A model generated the notes under the pieces. That model ran no database searches, was not told where the DNA came from, and was given only the letters and a program-made list of their open reading frames with translations. Below are positions 34,660 through 44,379 of a stretch of DNA of 64,000 bases, one piece after another. Made by a program: the position numbers and the translations under genes. This stretch comes from Bradyrhizobium cajani. GTDB taxonomy: Bacteria > Pseudomonadota > Alphaproteobacteria > Rhizobiales > Xanthobacteraceae. Location: NCBI RefSeq assembly GCF_009759665.1, contig NZ_WQNE01000017.1, forward strand, positions 62,001 through 126,000, written 5' to 3'. How positions within the stretch are numbered: position 1 is the first letter of the stretch; each line of letters starts with the position of its first letter.

Positions 34660-34684
34660 AACGTCGGCCCGGAGTGATGGTTCC
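34660..34684 (-). promoter_or_regulatory. EcfG-type promoter, GGAAC-N16-CGTT
   Basis: On the minus strand, GGAAC (34680-34684) and CGTT (34660-34663) are separated by 16 nt, 25 nt before the ATG at 34634. Exact match to the alphaproteobacterial EcfG consensus. Confidence 0.75.
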
Positions 34685-34716
34685 GCGGCAGTACGGCGCG
34701 GGTAAGGACGGATCAT

Positions 34717-35787
34717 TCATCTCCCATTCAGCCAATCCAGCAGCTCCGCGTTGATCTCGCGCGGGTAGGTGTGGCTGAGGTCGTCGATCTCGCGATAGGT
34801 GACGTCGGCGCCGGCGGCCGAGAGTGCCGCCTGCGTCTGTCGCGCGGTTTGCACCGGAAACATCCAGTCAAGCTTGCCGTGGGTGATGAAGATCGGCAGG
34901 CGCTGGAGGCGCGTGGCGTCCGCCATCTCCGCCATCAGCGGATGGAAGGTCGCCGACACCGGCGCAAGATGCGTGAAGAGCGATGCGCCGTCGAGACCAG
35001 TGACGTAGCAGAAGGTGCCGCCGTCGCTCATGCCGGTCAGCAGCATGCGCGAGGCATCGACCGTCCAGCGGCTGCGCACAGTCTCGACGATCCGCATGAG
35101 GTTCGGCGTGTCGGTGTCGTCGCCCATCAGCGCCCAGGTCGGGCCGGTTGCGGTCGGCGCAACCAGGATCGCGCCAAGACTGCGCGCATCGCGCAGCCAG
35201 CTCCACAGAAAGCCGCGTCCGTTGCCGCTGCCGCCATGCAGCGCCATCACCAGCGGCATGGCCCGGTCGGGCGTGTAATATTCGGGCACGTAGACCGAGA
35301 AGCCGCCGCGGCTGCCGGGCTCGTTGTGATCGTGGAAGATGCCGGTGTGCTCGCTCGTACCGACTTCCAGCCGCGCCAGCAGGTCGTCGTTGCCGCGATT
35401 GGCGGCGTTGAGGAAGAAGTTGCTCACCGGCGGAAACTGTATCGCCAGCGGATAAAGCGCTTCCTGCGCACGGGGCAGGTGGCGCAGCGCGCGGAAAACC
35501 GCGACCAGATCGCCATTGCCGCGCTCGACCTCGCGTATGCCGGCAAAGGCCGCTAGCGTCTCGTCACAGGCGCGATCGAGCCGCTCACGCAAGCCGGCGA
35601 ACTGTTCCGGCCATTCCCCGATCGCTGCGCGTGCCGCTAGCAGCACCTCGTCCGGCGAGCCGATCGCGTTCATCACCGAGGCAAAGGCGGGCGGGTGCAG
35701 ATGCCGTCCGAAGAAGCCGAGCGCCTCCAGCGCGTTGAGCAGCGGCGGCAGCACGGCCACGATGTCGTCGACAACGGCCTCGGTCAT
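34717..35787 (-). CDS. Alpha/beta-hydrolase (phospholipase/depolymerase-like)
   Basis: A 356-residue protein with a helical N-terminal domain of about 150 residues and a C-terminal alpha/beta-hydrolase. The hydrolase has the oxyanion block ALHGGSGNGRGFLWSW, a serine elbow GMSDGG (near residue 255), Asp in GKLDWMFP and His in DLSHTYP, which together form a plausible Ser-Asp-His triad. The arrangement fits the phospholipase/carboxylesterase and PHB-depolymerase LpqC-like group. No signal peptide, so cytoplasmic. The 21-bp gap to the next gene (35809, encoding a trypsin-fold protein without active site) suggests one operon. Confidence 0.8.
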   Translation of the reverse strand: MTEAVVDDIVAVLPPLLNALEALGFFGRHLHPPAFASVMNAIGSPDEVLLAARAAIGEWPEQFAGLRERLDRACDETLAAFAGIREVERGNGDLVAVFRALRHLPRAQEALYPLAIQFPPVSNFFLNAANRGNDDLLARLEVGTSEHTGIFHDHNEPGSRGGFSVYVPEYYTPDRAMPLVMALHGGSGNGRGFLWSWLRDARSLGAILVAPTATGPTWALMGDDTDTPNLMRIVETVRSRWTVDASRMLLTGMSDGGTFCYVTGLDGASLFTHLAPVSATFHPLMAEMADATRLQRLPIFITHGKLDWMFPVQTARQTQAALSAAGADVTYREIDDLSHTYPREINAELLDWLNGR

Positions 35788-35808
35788 TGTCGCTTCCCTG
35801 GCTTGGGG

Positions 35809-36780
35809 TCAGTGCAGCTTCGGCGCCTTCAAGAGCTTGAAGCGGTCGGTCGACGTCACGGTGACGTCGAAGGTGACGCCTTCGTGATGCACGGTCAGCG
35901 GCACGTCGACGCCGGCGGCACCGAGCGCCCACATCTTCTTGTAGAAGCCGGTCTGGCTCGTCACCTTCTCGCCGTCCACGGCGAGGATGACGTCGCCGGT
36001 CTTGAGCTCGGCGAGCGCAGCCGGACCATTGGCGGAGATTCCGATCACCACCACGCGGTTGTCGATCTCGGTCGAAAAGAGTCCGAGCCAGGGCCGCGCC
36101 GGCTTGTTGACGCGGCCGAACTTGCGCAGGTCGTCGAGGATCGGCTTCAACAGATCGATAGGCACGATCATGTTGACGTGCTCGGCCTTGCCGTCGCGTT
36201 CGCGCTCGAGCTGGAGCGAGCCGATGCCGATCAGCTCGCCGCGCTCGTTGAGGAGCGCCGTGCCGCCCCAGTTCGGGTGCGCGGGATAGGTGAAGAGGGC
36301 CTCATCCAGCAGATACTCCCAGTAGCCGGCGAATTCCTGCTTGGCCACGATCTGGCTCGCGACCGAGCGCGTGCGTCCGCCGGCGCCGCCGACCACGACG
36401 CGATCGCCGATCTGGGCTTGTGCCGACGAGCCGAGCGGCAAGGGTTCGATATCGAGCTGGCCGAGCGCCTGAACGAGGCCGAAGCCGGTGACGGAATCGA
36501 AGCCGAGCGCATGTCCTTCGACCACGCGACCGTCGGCGAGGTGCAGCCATACGGATTCCGCTTCGGTGATGAGATAGCCGATGGTCAACACCAGCCCGTC
36601 GTCGATCACGACGCCGTTGCCGGCGCGCTCGGTGCCCAGCGTCTCGGCGCTGAAGGCATCCGGCGGGATGATGGCGTGCAGGCCGACGACGGAAGCGAGC
36701 GCGCGATCGAGATCGAAGCCGTAGTCGCTCGTCCGCGGCTGATTGGCCGGCGGCACTCTCCATTCGGTCAGAGCGGGCAT
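35809..36780 (-). CDS. HtrA-like trypsin fold plus PDZ, catalytic triad lost
   Basis: A 323-residue protein that aligns with S1C (HtrA/Deg) proteases: trypsin-like domain about residues 25-220 and a PDZ domain about 230-310 (LGLFSTEIDNRVVVIGISANGPAALAELKTGDVILAVDG). All three catalytic positions are replaced by eye: the His block LTNAHVV reads LTIGYLI (Tyr69), the Asp block reads DSVTGFGL with Gly99 at the catalytic position, and the GNSGGA serine block reads PNWGGTA (Trp171). It has no signal peptide. It probably binds peptides or partners without cleaving them. It is upstream of the hydrolase gene in the same operon; a 7-bp hairpin (36805-36825) sits in its leader. Confidence 0.82.
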   Translation of the reverse strand: MPALTEWRVPPANQPRTSDYGFDLDRALASVVGLHAIIPPDAFSAETLGTERAGNGVVIDDGLVLTIGYLITEAESVWLHLADGRVVEGHALGFDSVTGFGLVQALGQLDIEPLPLGSSAQAQIGDRVVVGGAGGRTRSVASQIVAKQEFAGYWEYLLDEALFTYPAHPNWGGTALLNERGELIGIGSLQLERERDGKAEHVNMIVPIDLLKPILDDLRKFGRVNKPARPWLGLFSTEIDNRVVVIGISANGPAALAELKTGDVILAVDGEKVTSQTGFYKKMWALGAAGVDVPLTVHHEGVTFDVTVTSTDRFKLLKAPKLH

Positions 36781-36804
36781 GGAGTTCTCCTGGCAGAGAG
36801 CATT

Positions 36805-36825
36805 GCTCCGCGATTGCAGCGGAGC
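36805..36825. promoter_or_regulatory. Hairpin GCTCCGC/GCGGAGC in the leader of the 35809 gene
   Basis: A 7-bp perfect stem with a 7-nt loop, 25 nt upstream of the ATG at 36780 on the minus strand. Could shape the mRNA leader or bind a regulator. Confidence 0.45.
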
Positions 36826-37067
36826 GATGCGCGAAGCTCACATAATTTAGGCCGGAGAGGGCCGTCTTGAAAGCCTCGTTCCCAACTATTCCAGAGAACG
36901 CCGTGTGAAATCTTCGAAAGGCACGGGAACGGTCCGTGCACAGTTGGTGGGCGGCCGCTCCAAATGGCACCCGCCGCATGGCTGCTGTCCGGCGAGGTGC
37001 TAGGCGCCGTGCAACGAAGCTGCTAACCATTTCCGCTTCGTTTGACCAGGGATCACGGACCGAAGCA

Positions 37068-38486
37068 ATGGATAACCGCAGCGACATCTGGCGTGGCGTC
37101 GACACGATCAAGGCGCGTTTCATCGACCTCAGCGACAAGGTCTGGGGCATGCCGGAGGTGTGCTACACCGAGGCGCGGTCCGCCGCCGAGCATCTCGCCG
37201 AGTTGCGGCATCAGGGGTTTCGCATCACCGAGAACGTCGCCGGCATCCCGACCGCGGTGATGGGCGAATGGGGCGAGGGCGGACCTGTCATCGCCTTCAT
37301 GGGTGAATATGATGCGCTGCCGGGCCTCAGCCAGGAGGCGGGCGTCGCCGAGCACCGCCCGATCGAGGCCGGCGGCCACGGCCATGGCTGCGGTCACAAT
37401 CTGCTTGGTTCCGCCGCGCTGCTCGCCGCCACCGCCGTGAAGGACTGGCTCGCCGAGAACAAGGTGCCCGGGCGTGTGCGCTATTACGGCTGCCCGGCGG
37501 AGGAAGGCGGCGCGGCGAAAGCCTTCATGGTGCGCTCCGGCGCTTTCGAAGACGCCGATATCGCCATCACCTGGCATCCGCACAGCTTCTGGGAAGTGGC
37601 GGTGACGCCCTCGCTCGCCAATACGCGCGCGGATTTCATCTTCACCGGCCGCACCTCGCATGCGGCGGCCTCGCCGCATCTCGGTCGCTCCGCGCTCGAT
37701 GCGGTGGAATTGATGAATGTCGGCGTGAACTACATGCGCGAGCACATGCCGAGCGATGCGCGCGTGCACTACGCGCTGCTCGACACCGGCGGCATCGCGC
37801 CGAACGTGGTGCAGGCGCATGCGCGCGTGCGCTATTCGATCCGCGCCCGCGATCTCCCCGGCATGAACGAGCTGGTGGAGCGCGTGTCCAAGATCGCGCA
37901 GGGCGCTGCGCTGATGACCGAGACCAAGGTCGAGATGAAGATCATCTCCGCGGTCTCCAACATCCTGCCGAACGCGCCGCTGGAGCTGGCGCTGCACCGG
38001 GTCATGGAAGAGCTCGGGCCGCCGCATTTCGACGATGCGGACAAGAGCTTTGCCAGCCAGATCCGCGCGACGCTGAGCGACAAGGACATCTCCTCGGTCT
38101 ACTACGCGATCGGCATGGAGCCGACCGATCGGCCGCTCGCCGACTTCCTGGTGCCGCTCGACGCCAAGCGCAACCCGCTGGTCGGCTCGACCGATGTCGG
38201 CGACGTGAGCTGGGTGGTGCCGACCGTGCAGGTCCACGCACCGACGGTTGCAATCGGGACGCCGTTCCACACCTGGCAGGTGGTGGCGCAGGGCAAGAGC
38301 GCGCATGCCCACAAGGCCATGGTGCAGGCGGCCAAGGCGATGGCAGGTCTCGGTCTCAAGGCATTGACGGAACCGGAGCTGATCAAGGCTGCGAAGGCCG
38401 ACCTTGCGAAGCGGACGGCCAAGACTCCCTATGTCTGCCCGCTGCCGGATCACGTCGCGCCGCCGCTCGACATGTCCGTGGTGTAA
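37068..38486 (+). CDS. M20-family amidohydrolase (AbgB/aminobenzoyl-glutamate hydrolase-like)
   Basis: A 472-residue metallohydrolase. ATG 37068 starts MDNRSDIWRGVD. Metal-ligand motifs are GGHGHGCGHN (residues about 103-112) and the acidic EEGGAAK block near 147, with later HPHSFW and GRTSHAAASP. These are typical of AbgB-type M20D peptidases that cleave amide bonds in p-aminobenzoyl-glutamate or similar N-acyl amino acids. The oligopeptide ABC operon begins 258 bp later on the same strand, so the enzyme may process an imported substrate. The same strand upstream gene is divergent (35809-36780). Confidence 0.85.
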   Translation: MDNRSDIWRGVDTIKARFIDLSDKVWGMPEVCYTEARSAAEHLAELRHQGFRITENVAGIPTAVMGEWGEGGPVIAFMGEYDALPGLSQEAGVAEHRPIEAGGHGHGCGHNLLGSAALLAATAVKDWLAENKVPGRVRYYGCPAEEGGAAKAFMVRSGAFEDADIAITWHPHSFWEVAVTPSLANTRADFIFTGRTSHAAASPHLGRSALDAVELMNVGVNYMREHMPSDARVHYALLDTGGIAPNVVQAHARVRYSIRARDLPGMNELVERVSKIAQGAALMTETKVEMKIISAVSNILPNAPLELALHRVMEELGPPHFDDADKSFASQIRATLSDKDISSVYYAIGMEPTDRPLADFLVPLDAKRNPLVGSTDVGDVSWVVPTVQVHAPTVAIGTPFHTWQVVAQGKSAHAHKAMVQAAKAMAGLGLKALTEPELIKAAKADLAKRTAKTPYVCPLPDHVAPPLDMSVV

Positions 38487-38744
38487 AATTCCGTCTCGAT
38501 ACTTCGTCTGATCCCGCGAACAAATTTTCCGCAGTGCAACGTGGCTTCCGGCGCGTTTTGAGGCCGGATTGCCAAACAGTTGAGCTGCGGAACACCGTTT
38601 TGCCCAAGGGACAGCCAGAAGACCGTTTGCATACACACGGTCCCAGTTGACGCGCGCCCTATTCGGTGTGCCATCTACCGCCAGCCAAACCCGGCGGCCC
38701 TGTTGCGGCCGCCTGCATCTACCGAGAACCAGAGGGGGACAACC

Positions 38745-40535
38745 ATGCTGGACAAAAAACTGCGTTCGATGATCGACAAGGTGGCGGACGGCAGGATGGA
38801 TCGCCGCGCCTTCATCCAGCGCATGGCCGCCGTCGGCCTGACCGCGCCCCTGGCCAACCAGATTCTCGCGCTTGGCGGCGTCGCCATGGCGGAAGGAGTC
38901 TCGACCTACAAGCCGACCAAGCGCGGCGGCGGCGGCGCGCTGAAGCTGCTGTGGTGGCAGGGGCCGACTCTGCTCAACCCGCATTTCGCCACCGGCACCA
39001 AGGACCAGGACGGCTCGCGCCTGTTCTATGAACCGCTCGCCTGTTGGGATCCGGACGGCAACATGAAGCTGGTGCTGGCCGCGGAGATTCCGTCGATCCA
39101 GAACGGCGGCCTTGCCGCCGACGGCAAGTCGGTGACCTGGAAGCTCAAGCCCGGGGTCAAGTGGCACGACGGCAAGCCGTTCACGGCCGACGACGTCGTG
39201 TTCAACTGGGAATACGCCAAGGACCCCGCGACCTCGGCGCTGACGATCGCGACCTATCGCGACATCACCGTCGAGAAGGTGGACGACCTCACGGTCCGGA
39301 TCCTCTTCACCAAGCCGACGCCGTTCTGGGCCGACCCGTTCGTCGGGGCGCCGAACGCCATCATCCCCAAGCATCTGTTTGCCGACTACAAGGGCGCCAA
39401 GTCCCGCGAGGCACCGAACAATCTCTCGCCGGTCGGCACCGGCCCCTACAAGTTTGTCGAGTTCAAGCCGGGCGATCTCGTCCGCGGCGAACTCAATCCC
39501 AACTATCACATGCCCAACCGGCCCTATTTCGATACGCTCGAGATGAAGGGCGGCGGCGATGCCGTCTCCGCGGCGCGCGCCGTGATCCAGACCGGCGAAT
39601 ACGATTTCGGCTACAATATCCAGGTGGAGGACGACATCCTCCTGCGGCTGGAGAAGGGCGGCAAGGGCAAGGCCATCTATGCCGTCGGCGGCGATACCGA
39701 GTTCATCGCGCTGAACTCCACCGATCCCAACACCGAGGTCGACGGCGAGCGCTCCTCGATCAAGACCAAGCATCCGCTGTTCTCCGATCCCGCGGTGCGC
39801 AAGGCGCTGTCGATGCTGGTCGATCGCGAATCCGTCAAGAAGGCGATCTACGGCCGCGCCGGCCGCACCACTGCCAACTTCCTCAACGGTCCCGAAAAGT
39901 TCGTCTCCAAGAACACGAGCTGGGAATTCAGCATCGAGAAGGCATCGAAGCTTCTCGATGACGCCGGCTGGAAGCCGGGCGCGGACGGCATCCGCGAGAA
40001 GGACGGCAAGAAGCTGAAGCTTCTCTACCAGACCTCGATCAACGGCCCGCGCCAGAAGACCCAGGCCATCGTCAAGCAGGCGTGCCAGAAGGCCGGTATC
40101 GATGTCGAGCTCAAATCGGTGGTCGCTTCCGTGTTCTTCTCCTCGGACGTCGGCAATCCCGACACCTATCCGAAGTTCTATGCGGATATGGAGATGTTCC
40201 AGATTCCCATGACCCAGCCGGATCCGGCCCAGCACATGCGCCGCTACATCTCGGCGAATGTGGCGACCAAGGAGAACAAGTGGCAGGGGCAGAATTATCC
40301 TCGCTACGTCAACAAGGAGTATGACGCGGTCATCGAAGCCGCAGAGGGCGAGATGGATCCCCTCAAGCGCGTCGCGCTCTACATCAAGGCCAACGACATC
40401 CTGATCGGGGACACCGTGTTCATCCCGGTGCAGCACCGCCTCAAGGTGGAAGCCGCCGCCAACAACCTGGTCTGCATCATCAGCGGCTGGGCCAACGAAA
40501 CCGACAATTTGTTCGACTGGTACCGGGAGGCATGA
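38745..40535 (+). CDS. Peptide ABC transporter substrate-binding protein (SBP_bac_5)
   Basis: A 596-residue periplasmic binding protein. ATG 38745 follows AGAGGGGGACAACC. The N-terminus has DRRAFIQRMAAVGLTAPLAN, a twin-arginine-like signal. The mature part contains the SBP_bac_5 motifs KDQDGSRLFYEPLACWDPDGN and WKLKPGVKWHDGKPFTADDVVFNW near residues 90-155. These proteins deliver di- or oligopeptides to DppBCDF/OppBCDF transporters. It is the first gene of a five-gene operon with two permeases and two ATPases. Confidence 0.9.
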   Translation: MLDKKLRSMIDKVADGRMDRRAFIQRMAAVGLTAPLANQILALGGVAMAEGVSTYKPTKRGGGGALKLLWWQGPTLLNPHFATGTKDQDGSRLFYEPLACWDPDGNMKLVLAAEIPSIQNGGLAADGKSVTWKLKPGVKWHDGKPFTADDVVFNWEYAKDPATSALTIATYRDITVEKVDDLTVRILFTKPTPFWADPFVGAPNAIIPKHLFADYKGAKSREAPNNLSPVGTGPYKFVEFKPGDLVRGELNPNYHMPNRPYFDTLEMKGGGDAVSAARAVIQTGEYDFGYNIQVEDDILLRLEKGGKGKAIYAVGGDTEFIALNSTDPNTEVDGERSSIKTKHPLFSDPAVRKALSMLVDRESVKKAIYGRAGRTTANFLNGPEKFVSKNTSWEFSIEKASKLLDDAGWKPGADGIREKDGKKLKLLYQTSINGPRQKTQAIVKQACQKAGIDVELKSVVASVFFSSDVGNPDTYPKFYADMEMFQIPMTQPDPAQHMRRYISANVATKENKWQGQNYPRYVNKEYDAVIEAAEGEMDPLKRVALYIKANDILIGDTVFIPVQHRLKVEAAANNLVCIISGWANETDNLFDWYREA

Positions 40536-40564
40536 TCGCGCGGACGTAAACGGGATTCTTCCGC

Positions 40565-41524
40565 ATGAGTCAGTATGTCCTGCGTCGTCTGCTGATCGCC
40601 ATTCCGAGCCTGCTTGGCATTTCGCTGGTGCTGTTTGTGGTGCTGGCGATGGCCCCGGGCGACCCGTTCGCGGAACTGGCGACCAATCCGAACGTGCCGC
40701 CCGAAGTCGCTGCCGCGCTTCGGGCGAAGTTCGGCCTCGACGATCCGATCCACCTTCGTTACCTGCACTGGCTCTCCGCCATGGCGCATGGCGATTGGGG
40801 CTTCTCCTTCGTCAGCCGGATGGACGTCGACCAGCTCATCCTTCAGCGCCTGCCGGCGACGCTCTATGTGATCGGCTCGGCGCAGATCCTGGCGCTCCTG
40901 ATCGCGATTCCCGTCGGCGTCTACGCGGCGACGAAGCCCTACTCGCTGTTCGACCAGATCGCCAATACGCTTGCCTTCGTCGGCTTCTCGCTGCCGACCT
41001 TCTTCACCGGCATCCTGTTCATCCTGATCTTCTCGGTCACGCTGGACTGGCTGCCTCTGGTCTACACGACCGACGTCAAGGGGACCGGCATCCGCTGGGT
41101 GCTCGAGATGATCCGGCAGGCGATCATGCCGGTGGCGGTGCTCGGCCTTTTCCAGGCGGCGTCGATGACGCGCTTCGTGCGCTCGGCGATGCTCGACGTG
41201 ATCCGGCTCGACTACGTCACCACGGCCCGCGCCAAGGGCCTTGGGCAAGCCAAGGTCATCGTCAAGCACGTCATGCGCAACGCCATGATCCCGGTCGTCA
41301 CGCTCATTGCGCTGCAGATGCCGGCGGTGTTCGGCGGCGCCATCGTCACCGAGCAGATCTTCCGCATCCCCGGCATCGGCTCGCTCCTGATCTCCTCCAT
41401 TCTCGCCAACGACACGCCGGTGGTGATGGCCGTCACCTTCGTCTTCGCGTGCCTCGTCGTGCTGTTCAATCTCATCGCGGACGTTCTCTATGGCTGGCTT
41501 GACCCTCGCATCTCCCTCCGCTGA
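40565..41524 (+). CDS. Dipeptide/oligopeptide ABC permease (DppB type)
   Basis: A 319-residue inner-membrane protein with six hydrophobic helices. The first residues (MSQYVLRRLLIAIPSLLGISLVLFVV) and the coupling motif region YVTTARAKGLGQAKVIVKHVMRNAMIPV fit the DppB-type permease; the EAA-like loop reads ARAKGL. The gene starts 29 bp after the binding protein and overlaps the next permease by 35 nt. Confidence 0.9.
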   Translation: MSQYVLRRLLIAIPSLLGISLVLFVVLAMAPGDPFAELATNPNVPPEVAAALRAKFGLDDPIHLRYLHWLSAMAHGDWGFSFVSRMDVDQLILQRLPATLYVIGSAQILALLIAIPVGVYAATKPYSLFDQIANTLAFVGFSLPTFFTGILFILIFSVTLDWLPLVYTTDVKGTGIRWVLEMIRQAIMPVAVLGLFQAASMTRFVRSAMLDVIRLDYVTTARAKGLGQAKVIVKHVMRNAMIPVVTLIALQMPAVFGGAIVTEQIFRIPGIGSLLISSILANDTPVVMAVTFVFACLVVLFNLIADVLYGWLDPRISLR

Positions 41525-42407
41525 GCGGGGCGTCTATTCGCCCTGGCGCGAGACGTGGCGGCGCTATCGCCGCCACCGCCTCGCCGTGATCAGTGCATTC
41601 CTGTTGCTTGTTCTGGTCCTGGCCGTGGTGGTCGGCCCCTTCCTTTGGCGCCTCAAGATCAACGACATCGACATCGTGGCGGGTTTGCAGGGGCCTTCGC
41701 TCGCCCATCCCTTCGGCACCGACGATCTCGGCCAGGACATCCTGGCGCGCATGATCTATGGCGGCCGCATCTCGCTCGCCGTGGGCCTTGCCGCGATGCT
41801 GGTGTCCGTGGTCGTCGGCACCCTGATCGGATCGCTCGCAGGCATGTCGCGCGGCGCGCTTGGCCACGGCCTGATGTGGCTCACCGACCTCTTCCTGTCG
41901 CTGCCGCAACTGCCGCTGCTCCTGCTGCTGATCTATCTCTTCCGCGACGGGCTGAAGCAGATGTTCGGCCCCGAGGGCGGCATCTTCATCCTGATCGTGC
42001 TCGTGATCGGCGGCTTGCGCTGGATGCCGGTGGCGCGCCTCGTGCGCGCGCAGTTCCTGTCGATCCGCGAGAAGGAGTTCGTCGAGGCGGCGCGCGCGCT
42101 CGGCGCGAGCCCGGTGCGGCAGGTGGTCCGGCACATCCTGCCCAATGCGGTGGGTCCCGTGATTATCGCCGGCACCATCGACGTCGCCGCTGCCATCATT
42201 GCGGAATCGACACTGTCCTTCCTCGGCCTCGGCTTCCCGCCGGATACCCCGACTTGGGGACGGCTTCTGTTCGACGCCAAAGATTTCCTCGATATCGGCC
42301 CGCACTGGGCGCTGTTTCCGGGCGGCGCGATCTTCATCGCCGTGGTCGCCATCAACTTCATCGGCGACGGTCTGCGTGACGCGCTCGATGCGCGACGGGT
42401 GATCTGA
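41490..42407 (+). CDS. Dipeptide/oligopeptide ABC permease (DppC type)
   Basis: A 305-residue permease with six helices. It starts at ATG 41490, inside the preceding gene (35-nt overlap), which suggests tight coupling. The N-terminal block VYSPWRETWRRYRRHRLAVISAFLLL is typical of DppC. The EAA loop is EFVEAARALGASPVRQVVRHILPN near residue 190. It overlaps the start of the DppD gene by one base (TGATG). Confidence 0.88.
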   Translation: MAGLTLASPSAERGVYSPWRETWRRYRRHRLAVISAFLLLVLVLAVVVGPFLWRLKINDIDIVAGLQGPSLAHPFGTDDLGQDILARMIYGGRISLAVGLAAMLVSVVVGTLIGSLAGMSRGALGHGLMWLTDLFLSLPQLPLLLLLIYLFRDGLKQMFGPEGGIFILIVLVIGGLRWMPVARLVRAQFLSIREKEFVEAARALGASPVRQVVRHILPNAVGPVIIAGTIDVAAAIIAESTLSFLGLGFPPDTPTWGRLLFDAKDFLDIGPHWALFPGGAIFIAVVAINFIGDGLRDALDARRVI

Positions 42408-43398
42408 TGGCGCCGCTGCTCGAGATCAAGGGCCTGAAGACCCATTTCTCCACCGACGACGGCATTCTCCAGGCCGTCGACGGCGTCGACATCTCCATCA
42501 ACAAGGGCGAGACGCTCTGCGTCGTCGGCGAATCCGGCTGCGGCAAGACCGTGACCGCGATGTCGATCCTGAAGCTCATCGCGATGCCGCCGGGCCGGAT
42601 CGCGGCGGGCCAGATCATCTTCGAGGGCCGCGATCTCGTGCCGCTGACCAGCAACGAGCTCGACGAGATCAGGGCCAAGGAGATCGGCTTCATCTTCCAG
42701 GAGCCGATGACCTCGCTCAATCCGGTGCTCACCGTCGGCGAGCAGATCGCCGAGAGCCTGCGCCGCCACGAGGCGGTGACCAGGAAGCAGGCGCTCGAGC
42801 GCACCATCGAGATGCTGAAGCTGGTGCAGATCCCGAACGCCGAAGGGCGCGTGCACAATTATCCGCACCAGTTCTCCGGCGGCATGCGCCAGCGGGTGAT
42901 GATCGCGATGGCGCTCGCCTGCAAGCCCAAGCTGATCATCGCGGACGAGCCCACCACCGCGCTCGACGTCACCATCCAGGCGCAGATCCTCGACCTCTTG
43001 CAGGACATGAAGGAGCGTTTCGGCATGGCGGTGATGCTGATCACCCATGCCATGGGCGTCGTCGCCGAGACCGCCCAGCGCGTCGTCGTGATGTATGCCG
43101 GCAAGGTGGTGGAGGAAGCGCCAGTCGACGAACTCTTCGGCGATCCGCGCCATCCCTACACGCAAGGGCTGATCCGCTCGATCCCGCGCATCGATCTCGA
43201 CGCCGAGCACAAGACGCGGCTGGAGGCGATCGGCGGCTCGGTGCCGATCCTGATCAACCCGCCGGTCGGCTGCCGCTTCGCGCCGCGCTGCCGCTACGCC
43301 ATGAGCATCTGCACCGAGAAGGAGCCGCGCTTGCGCGAGGTCTCGCCCGGCCATCGCATGGCCTGTCATTTGGGAGATACCAGTCTGGGAGGCGCGGC

Positions 43399-43402
<4 letters not shown>
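42407..43402 (+). CDS. Peptide ABC transporter ATPase (DppD type)
   Basis: A 331-residue ATPase. Walker A is GESGCGKT (about residues 43-50), the Q-loop region FIFQEPMTSLNP follows, the signature FSGGMRQRVMIAMALACKPKLIIADEPTTALD (about 158-189) and a C-terminal oligopeptide_CTD with a Cys-rich block (GCRFAPRCRYAMSICTEK), which is characteristic of OppD/DppD. It overlaps the next gene by 4 nt (ATGA). Confidence 0.92.
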
Positions 43403-44367
<965 letters not shown>

Positions 44368-44379
44368 AGGCCATCACCG

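Noticed and set aside
37053..40436. A very long open frame on the minus strand (over 1100 residues) opposite the amidohydrolase and peptide-binding protein
   Set aside because: It is antisense to two well-supported genes, has His/Arg/Asp-rich composition typical of frame shadows in GC-rich DNA, and no motif.
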